Shown here one piece after another: positions 56,246-64,000 of a DNA stretch of 64,000 nt. The DNA lies in assembly GCA_020152595.1 (NCBI GenBank), contig JAIGNY010002788.1:705001-769000 (forward strand), written 5' to 3'. Position 1 is the stretch's first letter. Every line of letters begins with the position of its first letter. This DNA is from Chiridota heheva (Eukaryota > Echinodermata > Holothuroidea > Apodida > Chiridotidae). Below the pieces are notes generated by a model that saw only the letters and a program-made list of their open reading frames with translations, was not told the origin of the DNA and did not search any database. The position numbers were made by a program, and so were the translations under genes.

Positions 56246-57004
56246 TGACAGACACCAGAGCAGTGTTCTTTGCCAGCAAAATGGCATCTCATTTCCCCTA
56301 CTTTTCCTCTCAAAATACACAAAAATATGAATCGATTGTGATGAGTCATTTAAAGGCGAAGAATTAAGACTTTTATAAGAGTGGATAGTGTCCTCCATAT
56401 TTGAGATTGATTGCTTGATCTAATATTCATGACTATGGGTAGTAGATTGGATATACTTTGATGAAATGCTTACATGTTTGTTAGAAATTGGGTCAAAAAG
56501 ATTGTAAACTAAGAATTATTTGAAAAGGTTTTGCATGTAGATGGGCTTTCGAAAAGCTTGAGCTTAAAGATGAGTGAGGAAGATCAGATGTAGTGTATTA
56601 TTAATGCTTTTTTCACAGTTCTTACAGAGAGTGAAAAAAAAGAAGAATGTGGATTCAGTTTTCTGTTGTTACTGATTTTGTCTAATGGAAAGAATGTGAT
56701 TGCTGATCTGAATTATTTGGAACCAGGGCCGCCATGAGCCTGGCGGTATTTTAAATACATAGGCCAAAGTTGAAATCAGGCCATCCTTTGGAATGTGCAT
56801 CCTTTGTCTTAATTGTTATGGGCCCCCCCACAATCCTGGGCCTTGGAGAAATGCACCCCCTTGACCCCCATTTTCGGCGGTGCTGTTAGGTGCATTTATA
56901 GGGATAGTCTGACAGGCAGTATTTTATTCAATTCAGCTGTCGGGTTTACACTATAAAAACTGCTGCAGTTGTTAACCCTTGTCTTTTTCATTAGATATCA
57001 GGAA
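56246..57004 (+). other. BPNT1: proximal 3' UTR of BPNT1 (inferred)
   Basis: The sequence directly after the stop codon has no recognisable coding content. A run of C at 56823-56868 is low complexity. No AATAAA occurs in the first kilobase, so the 3' UTR either extends further or uses a variant signal. Confidence 0.4.
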
Positions 57005-57180
57005 TCTCTATGCATTAAGTATGATGTGCATATGCTTTAAGCATGATATGCATTGAGCATGATATGCATATGCATTAAGCATGATATGCATCTGCATTGA
57101 GTATGATATGCATATGCATTGAGTGTGATATGCATATGCATTGAGTATGATATGCATATGCATTGAACATGATATGCGAA
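57005..57180. repeat. 22-bp palindromic tandem repeat, about 8 copies
   Basis: GATATGCATATGCATTGAGT-type units; each contains the self-complementary ATATGCATAT. It lies 0.76 kb after the BPNT1 stop, so probably in the 3' UTR or just beyond. Confidence 0.9.
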
Positions 57181-57909
57181 TGCTTGTCTTTCTGAAATAT
57201 GTTACAGAAATACATTCAGCACTTAGTGTATGTGGCTGCTGTTGCTTCCTATTTGCACGGTTTGCAAATGAAACTTTCTCAGGTGAAAAGGCAGTACAGA
57301 TTCATACTCACTCTGCTTAACTATTAATCTAGTGTGGTCAGCTTATTCAAATATTCTACCGTGAACATTCACGATAGCTACAAAATCAGGATTTTTTATC
57401 TGATTTTAAGATTAGTATGAATGGCTATTTGATATCAGTGCTGCCCTTAGTCGAAAGAAAAGGACGGTATTTGTCCCCTCATATTTTCAAATCTTAGTTT
57501 TTGAAAATCAGTGTTTTCCTCTTTCATCATTTTTAACAGCAATAGAATTCTCCATCAAGTATTTAGAAAGATCAATTTTCATCAGTGATAAGATTAAGCA
57601 AGTGTGTTGCATTTAGTCTACTAGAGTGGTACCCATTCAAATCAATTATTTTTCAGCTTCAAAGGCTGAGTCTAGTCGTCACTAATGGTTCAAATTAGGA
57701 AAGTAATGATCTCGCTTCAGACATTTTTAGCAATAATGCAATTAGGAAGAAATTAGAAATTTGGGTTGTCTTAAGTAACTTACAAAATCTTTTGGGAATT
57801 GATTCGACGAACTTTGCAACTGCCACAAAGCACAAGCCACAAAATGGATTGAGTATTGTTACCATGATTTGAAGCCTTATGCCAAGCACCAATCAGGTCA
57901 CATGCCTAA

Positions 57910-58728
57910 CCATTGCTCTACCATGCGGCAATAGTATCGCTGTTTTTAAACCACTTTTTCTAAAAATAAAATCGGGACTTTACCACAGTCCTTTAGGAGT
58001 AATCTTAGTATCATTTTAAAGTACTCGGATATTTCTTTCACAAAATGTAACTTTTTTATAAAGAATTTTGAGAAAAAAGTACATTAAAAAAGGGTAGAAC
58101 TCAAAAATTGCAAAAAAAAAGTACAATTTTTTTTCTTTTTTCTTTTTCAAATCTTACATTAGCTTCAAGATCACATTTTTGCTTTACAATCAAACAAGCA
58201 AGTCCTAAGACATGATAGTATTGGTTTCTGGTCTAATTTTTGTAATCCCTACCTGCAATCTTTTGTTCTGGATAAATTTCTTCAAAATTTAATCAATTTC
58301 TGCCATTTTTGACTCGTTTCTTTTTCAAAAAATTGTGTGCCCAAACCGTACATCGCACATACTTTGTTGAACCGCCGTCCAAAAGTGCTTGAAATTTCCT
58401 TTCATTTGATATATAGATAAAGAAAGGCATACCCCCTTTATTTAGAACCTTTCCTATAATGATATTTCACCTCTCCATTTTGAACAACTACATGGTGCAC
58501 GTTTCCTTTCTTTCTAAAAATTATAGATTAGCATCATCGGAAAGAAAATTTCATAGATATTCTGACTATGTAACACAAATCTCTGATAAATAAAAGATAA
58601 ATATCTTAGCCTCCATTCCAACCAAACTTGTAACGAAAGAAAATGAAAGAAAAGTTGTCAAAAATGCATATGGAAAAAAAGTTACGAAAATTGGGCTCGC
58701 TTTTTTCAAAGCCCTGGTAGAGTAAGGG
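57910..58728. mobile_element. piggyBac-type TTAA element, 819 bp, copy 3
   Basis: Right end TGGTAGAGTAAGGG followed by TTAA (58729-58732) is identical to the 101-bp MITEs. The left end CCATTGCTCTACCATGCGG follows CTAA (57906-57909), a one-base change from TTAA. The interior is unrelated to the short copies except at the ends and has no intact transposase. It may be a longer parent-type derivative. Confidence 0.7.
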
Positions 58729-58732
58729 TTAA

Positions 58733-60967
58733 GTCTCACATGCTTGAGGCCAAAAGGTTTGACCTTTTCGAAATTGGACCCACTAGCTTCAGGCTGGACA
58801 GCAAGTGCTCTACCTGTGAGAAATATTAATTGTTTTTTTAAGAAGTCTCAACGAACGTATTCTTTTTGCCAGATATGTTTACAAATTTGTGGAAGAGCTT
58901 CGTACAAACACTCCCATTGATTGTTCCCAAGCTGTACCATGTAACCCTGGTTACATGGTACATCTTGGAATGCTCAGTTATGTGGCATTTGTGGCCAAAT
59001 TTCAGCTTCAATTTGGTATGGGCTCCTGGTTTAAATCAGAGTAACGTTTGGGATTTAAACAATGCATAAGTCCCCAGGTGAATCAGTGTTTTAATGGATG
59101 TCTTATTTTGTGAGAAAATTAGAAAGGCACCAGGGCCCTTAAAGCCATATAGTTCTGGGTATTTACATGAAGCGTACAGCTCCTTTCATGCTGTAAAGGC
59201 AATTAAGAGAGAGATGGGTGATTCTGGGCAAGGCTAGGTGCCTAGACTTCACACAAATATGGACTCCCCTTTAATTGTGCCATAGTATTTTGTTAGATGA
59301 TGTCTTTCCATGCAAGCAACATAATGCTAAGCAACATAATGCCAGATATATACAGAGAAAGCAAAACTTTATTTTGTTAAAACTTGAATTAGAGGATGTT
59401 CCAGCTTGTGCCATGTTTTTTTATAGAAATTTTGATGATAGGTTTGCTATACATATTTGATGATGGTGTCTTGTGTTGGTAAGCTTAAGTTGTAGGTTCT
59501 TGTAATAGTGAAATGTCATGTAATAGATTTTAAGATGAGACAGTATTTCAGATAACGACTTCCATTTCTTACCTTTGAACATCCCAATACATAGAGATAT
59601 ATATATGAGAAGAGTTATATTTTAAATATTAGTAGCATTTCTCTATCGTATTTTTCTGATAGTTTTTGCTTTTTAGATTGTGTGGTTACACATACTTTAA
59701 AAGCATGAATAAAGTAAGTTTATTTTTTAGAAAAATGTGAAGCAGAGTATGATGTAAAATTGTGTTTGAAAATATTTGTTGCTTTTTTAGACCAAAAAAG
59801 GCCTGCGGATTTAAACAATATGCTTTACGTTTGTCACAAATGCATTTTAAAAAGAAATTTTGAAATGCATGAAAGCATGCAAAATTAGCAATTTTAAATT
59901 GTTGTCGTTCATTTTATTGCCTAATAGTTATATTGGTGTTGCTTATGGTTATTTTGAGTGAAGTGACTCCAAAGTTTTGGGGTGAAAGTAAAACATCCAA
60001 TATTATCATTTTAAAATAAGCTGTCGGATCTCCACCTATTTGCTGCTTACAGAGAATGAAGCATCCGTGACATGGTGAAATTTTGTGACAAATTTTATTG
60101 TTCAAAAATCTGTGACATTTTGAAAATTTGGTGACAAAATGAACATAAACATGTATTAAAATTTGTCTGACATTTTGTGACATGTTTTACCCCTTCACTT
60201 ACTCATTGGCACTAGGCCATGTAAATTGATGTTGCATTTTAGTGGTGGATTCCATTTTTCATGAAACAGACATAACCAAATGACCCTTTCTATGAGTATC
60301 ACTGGTCAACTGGTCATGTGTGAATCTATGCCAATCAAATGTTGTGACAAAGGCAAAACTGATGTGACATTCTGTGCAAAAGGTGCCAAAAATTATGCGA
60401 CATTTATGTGACAATTTGACATTTTGTGACGTGACATTTTTTGACGTAACATTTTCTGACAAGCCATCAATCAATCACTCCATTCTCTGTACTTATTTAC
60501 TACTCAGTTATATTCCCAAGAACTACTTGCTTTTTTCTAAGATGTCTCCATTATCATTCCATGAATGCAATTTTAAAAATAAGAAATGGTTGTGTTACTC
60601 TTTGGACATAAAAAAGTAGAACAATGTTTTACCTGCACAGCCTTTCTCCAGTCGGTAACGGAATGGCTCAACTGGACTTGCTATGTGGGTTTGATAAATC
60701 CTTGTATTAGAGAAGGTGCTATTCAGAAAACAATAGAATTTCATTTGATTGTATTCTGCAGAAAAATGGTTTACTTACTCAGGAATATAATAAGGCATGA
60801 TTGAGTAGCATTGGTAAATGACCATTGCACATATGTGTGAAGCAGAAAAGGTGTTTGATTGTGTTGCCATGGTTAATACTTTTGAATTAATTGGGCAGAG
60901 TCAGTCTCCATATGAAGATATTTCCAATACAAAATTTATCTTCACTTTTCATAATGACCCACTATTC
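58733..60967. other. 3' flank, no gene recognised
   Basis: AT-rich sequence with the candidate poly(A) signal at 59708 and, at 60060-60475, a loose repetition of TGTGACATTTTG-like phrases. No coding region or named element. Confidence 0.6.
59708..59713 (+). other. BPNT1: candidate polyadenylation signal
   Basis: An AATAAA hexamer followed by a T-rich stretch (GTTTATTTTTTAG) about 3.46 kb after the stop codon. Other AATAAA strings downstream of the stop occur inside a transposon relic (near 57965 and 58590) or much further away (near 62436), so this is the best placed, but no transcript evidence is available. Confidence 0.2.
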
Positions 60968-61803
60968 AGTTTGTTTGTTTGATGAGGTCTTAACGGCACC
61001 ACGACAACGAAGGTCAAATTGTGCCTGAGAGGTCAGATCATTTTAGAGGTAGTAAGGAAAGAGACCAGGGGAAGAATGAGAGAAATTCAAGAACAAAAGC
61101 CAGAAAGCTGTGATCGAGAGAGGAGGTGCATGGGTAAAACTAAAAACAGAGTAGAGAGGGGGTGGAAGAGGAGGATTAAATATGGTTGTAGAGGGATGCA
61201 TGCTGAAGGAAGGAGACTATTTTATCTGGAGGATTTTTTTGGAAGAACTCAGCAATTGAGTTGTGGGGAGCGAGAGAAGCTCTGGGAAGGTTGTACAGGG
61301 GGCAAGCAAGGAGAACATGTTGGATTGTAAGGATGCAGTGGCAATTGTTACAGAGGGGTTGGGGAACCAATAAGGAGGTGGGAGTGAGTGAGGTGGGTGT
61401 GACCAATTCTAAGGCGGGTAATATGAGCGTTGTCGATACGAGAAAGGTTGTTAATGGTGGATTTGATCGGGATTGTGGGCTGGATAACATGGAGTTTGTT
61501 ATCAATTTGGAAGTTCCATAAGGTTTGCCAGCGGTCACGAACAAGAGAAGCGATAAGCGGTTTGATGTCAGAGAGGGTTTTGGGAAAAGGGGAAGGGAGG
61601 AGGTTAAGGGCAAGCTTAGCGGCTGTATCAGCCCTGTCATTGCCAGGGATGCCAACATGGCTGGGTATCCAGAAGAAAAGAACACTTTTCCTGCAGAGGG
61701 TGGGAGAAAAGAGTTTCCGGAGGAGAAGGTGGCAGGTGAGGTTATCCCATTTAAGATTGAGTAATGAAGTAAGAACAGCCTTTGAGTCAGAGAAAATGGC
61801 AAA
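60968..61803 (-). mobile_element. I/Nimb-like LINE, 5'-truncated copy, inverted
   Basis: The minus strand encodes RNase H C-terminal [15 protein letters not shown]-type frames; in the better frame HVGIPGNDRADTAAKLALN is readable. Then comes [20 protein letters not shown] and the SLYNHI end with stop near 61178. Its 3' UTR ends at the TTTGTTTG (plus strand) at 60970. It is the cleanest of the tail copies. Confidence 0.8.
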
Positions 61804-64000
61804 GTCACAGCAATTGCTTTTGCTCCATATTTGCTCATTGTTACTGGTTTATCCAAATTCATTTGTGAAAACAAACAGAAGTAAACTGGAGATGCCAGTT
61901 AATGGCTGACTAATTCAGTTGTTCAAGTGCTATAAAATTATAAGTATGCAAAAGAACAAAACAGTAGTCATTCAAGATACCTGACTGAAAATTAGAAGTG
62001 GAGTTCGTAGACATTTTGAGCTTATATTATGAATGTAGCTATTTCAATTACAGAAATAAGAGAGAAGATCATAATAAAAGTAGCTATTTCAGTTACAGAA
62101 ATAACAGAGAACATCTATAAAAGTAAATCATTTGTAAACAATTTTAAGAATTGTTTTGTTTCTTCTTGTTGAAAACTACTTTCTTAAATTCGGCTTTAGT
62201 GGTTATAATTTCTTGGCAAGCCTAATCATTCTTCCTTACACTACATAATGACTTAATTTGAAGTGATCCTTATAGTTTTGATATTATTTCTTGTTTTAAC
62301 AGCAAAAGCACCTTGCTTCATTACTGTAACAACTCAGGTACATGTAGCCTTGCATATTGCTATGTAGTTGTAGTAGTATGAATGTGATGCCCTAGAAATT
62401 TTAGAAAAAATGGAGAATGTCCTATCTTATGCAAAATAAATATTTTAAGTAAAATGAAGTAGATAGTGGTATGAAACATTTAAAGCTGTGTTTCAGAATT
62501 GTATTTGCATTTTGTAAATCATTGAAAATGTACTAATGTTTTTAGATGTTTGAAGTGCAACATATACTATGTATTCTTTTTAAAGCAAAAGTGTAGAGTA
62601 AAATGATTTATTTATGATGTGATTCTGAACCATACAACAATTTTTTTTCATATAATAGTAAAAATCTTGTCCTTTTAATGATGCTGAATTTGAAAAACAT
62701 TTCTGAAACTTACTGTCAGATATCGAAAGATATAGATATGGCATTGCAGGCTTACATTTGTTTTAAATGCAAGTATTTTACTAGATTTTGATTAAGCTAA
62801 CAGGTTTCTGAACAATTAAAATGTTTCATAAATTTCAGATTTATGAAGAAATTGTGTCTGGGATATCACCACCTGGATTGTTGGGACCAGTCGTTTCAAA
62901 ACCAGTATAAGACATCGCTTACTGTTTTTGAGAAAATTTGCTGCTGTATCAGAATCTTACTGTACTTGGTCAAAGCATCATGGTAGCCTGCAATTGACTG
63001 GTGCCCCATCTAGGGGGGTTCAGTATTCTCATTTGCTTAGCACCATGGAAACCAGGTATAACCACTGGCTCTATAAGCTCTCGATGCTTGATGGGATTTA
63101 ACTTAATTTATTTGAGTAACTTCCATATACACCACCTCACTAAACATATGGCTCTTCTGGTCAGTGTTGATATTGGTAGCTTTGCCTCAGCATATCCAGA
63201 GCTCTGTAGAAAATGTAATTAACTTCCTCCCCTCCCCATTATTGTTGGGTGAACCTTTTTGTGGTGCAGCTGTTCCAGTGCACCTATTATTTTCCATCAA
63301 GTTAAGATGATCAGCACCAATTTATTTATTTGCTTTCATGTATTAGCTTTCTTCCTTAAAGTGCTTTAATACTGAGCATTATCTTAGCAGCATATATTGA
63401 CCAAGAAAGTGTAGTGCTATTGTATAATCTTGATGCTTTTATCATCAAAAAATGTACAACTTGTGTTGGATTCTCTTCAAGTTTTATTAGCAGATGTGAA
63501 GAGGTTGTTTCTGTGATTGTACTTATTTTAATAGATAAACATTCTATCAGCAACTTTCATTGGAAAGTAGAATTCAGTTGCGATTTTGTGACATGACAAT
63601 TGATCAGGTGACCATCACCTGGTGACAGTATACTTTTAAGGAAGCCGTTCAATATCTTACCATGTGGTCAAATTTTGCATGGGATTTTAACATATAATTT
63701 ATAGGGGACAGTGATGTTCTTTCTCAAGAGTTATTTGTCAGACATGCAAACAATACCAATCAGAGATGCTTCAAAAGGTCTGACTTTTAAAGGTAGAACT
63801 GGCTGAGGTAAAATCTTTATGTGTACTTCATTGTTGAATTCTGGAAACATTCCATTAACAAAGAAATGCAATATTTAGTGATATATTTTGACAGAAAAGG
63901 AAAGTGTACATGTAGAATTTTCTTTTTAAGCTTTCAGTTGGGACCACATTTGTTATTTTTGTTACAACCATTAAAAATGCAGTACATGTAGAGAGGGTAA
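61804..64000. other. right flank, no gene recognised
   Basis: AT-rich non-coding sequence. No element, exon or RNA gene was recognised, and the short open frames lack any family signature. Confidence 0.55.

Noticed and set aside
58866-59069. A 67-codon open frame downstream of BPNT1 as a second gene
   Set aside because: Short, no family signature, no neighbouring exon; contains a local inverted repeat (ATGTAACC/GGTTACAT) typical of non-coding DNA.
60060-60475. Relationship between the loose TGTGACATTTTG repeats here and the 16-bp array at 13.7 kb
   Set aside because: Both contain TGTGACATT, but spacing and context differ and the phrase is short; similarity by chance or simple composition is not excluded.

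Overview
The window is animal nuclear DNA: AT-rich, intron-dominated and dense in transposon relics and minisatellites. It carries one recognisable protein-coding gene, on the plus strand: BPNT1, the 3'(2'),5'-bisphosphate nucleotidase. Seven coding exons at 211-339, 28871-28972, 42237-42341, 44610-44658, 47667-47956, 55301-55406 and 56094-56245 join in frame through GT/AG sites into a complete 310-residue protein. All metal-binding acidic residues of the lithium-sensitive phosphatase family are present. Coding sequence is 933 of about 56,000 bases from start to stop; intron 1 alone is 28.5 kb.

The organism is most likely a marine invertebrate, perhaps a deuterostome such as an echinoderm or hemichordate. 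This rests on BPNT1 with very long introns and on a mixed repeat load: a DIRS-like retroelement, I/Nimb-like and RTE-like LINEs, hAT- and piggyBac-type MITEs, a Helentron-like element and a tRNA-derived SINE. The species cannot be fixed from sequence reading alone.

Layout. 1-339: leader and exon 1. Intron 1 (0.34-28.87 kb): nested repeats and a 452-bp hAT-type MITE with an 8-bp target duplication (2.6-4.5 kb); a 42-bp minisatellite whose unit is a hairpin (5.8-6.7 kb); a dispersed repeat family carrying about 280-bp sub-repeats (1.26-2.1 and 8.65-9.6 kb); a palindromic MITE and a SINE (12.3-13.1 kb); a 16-bp array (13.7-14.05 kb); a DIRS-like relic between inverted repeats of 0.5-0.6 kb (18.06-22.9 kb); a 12-bp array (26.4 kb); and a G-rich higher-order repeat (27.05-27.93 kb). 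Intron 2 (28.97-42.24 kb): a LINE 3' end inserted in a minisatellite, two abutting foldback elements, the Helentron-like element, a second LINE tail, a C-rich array with G-quadruplex potential, an RTE-like relic and 18-bp/21-bp arrays. Introns 3-6 (42.34-56.09 kb): a purine-rich array, a 16-bp array of about 36 copies, a cluster of TTAA-flanked elements, a nearly full-length but broken I/Nimb-like LINE, and a 31-bp array. 56.25-64 kb: probable 3' UTR and flank, with a palindromic 22-bp array, a third TTAA element and an inverted LINE tail.

No second host gene, prokaryotic feature, CRISPR array or intact RNA gene was recognised. I found no clearly new biological system. The points most worth following are structural: the Helentron-like element with internal tandem arrays, the hairpin-unit minisatellite, the quadruplex-forming array, and the nested insertions with recoverable empty sites.
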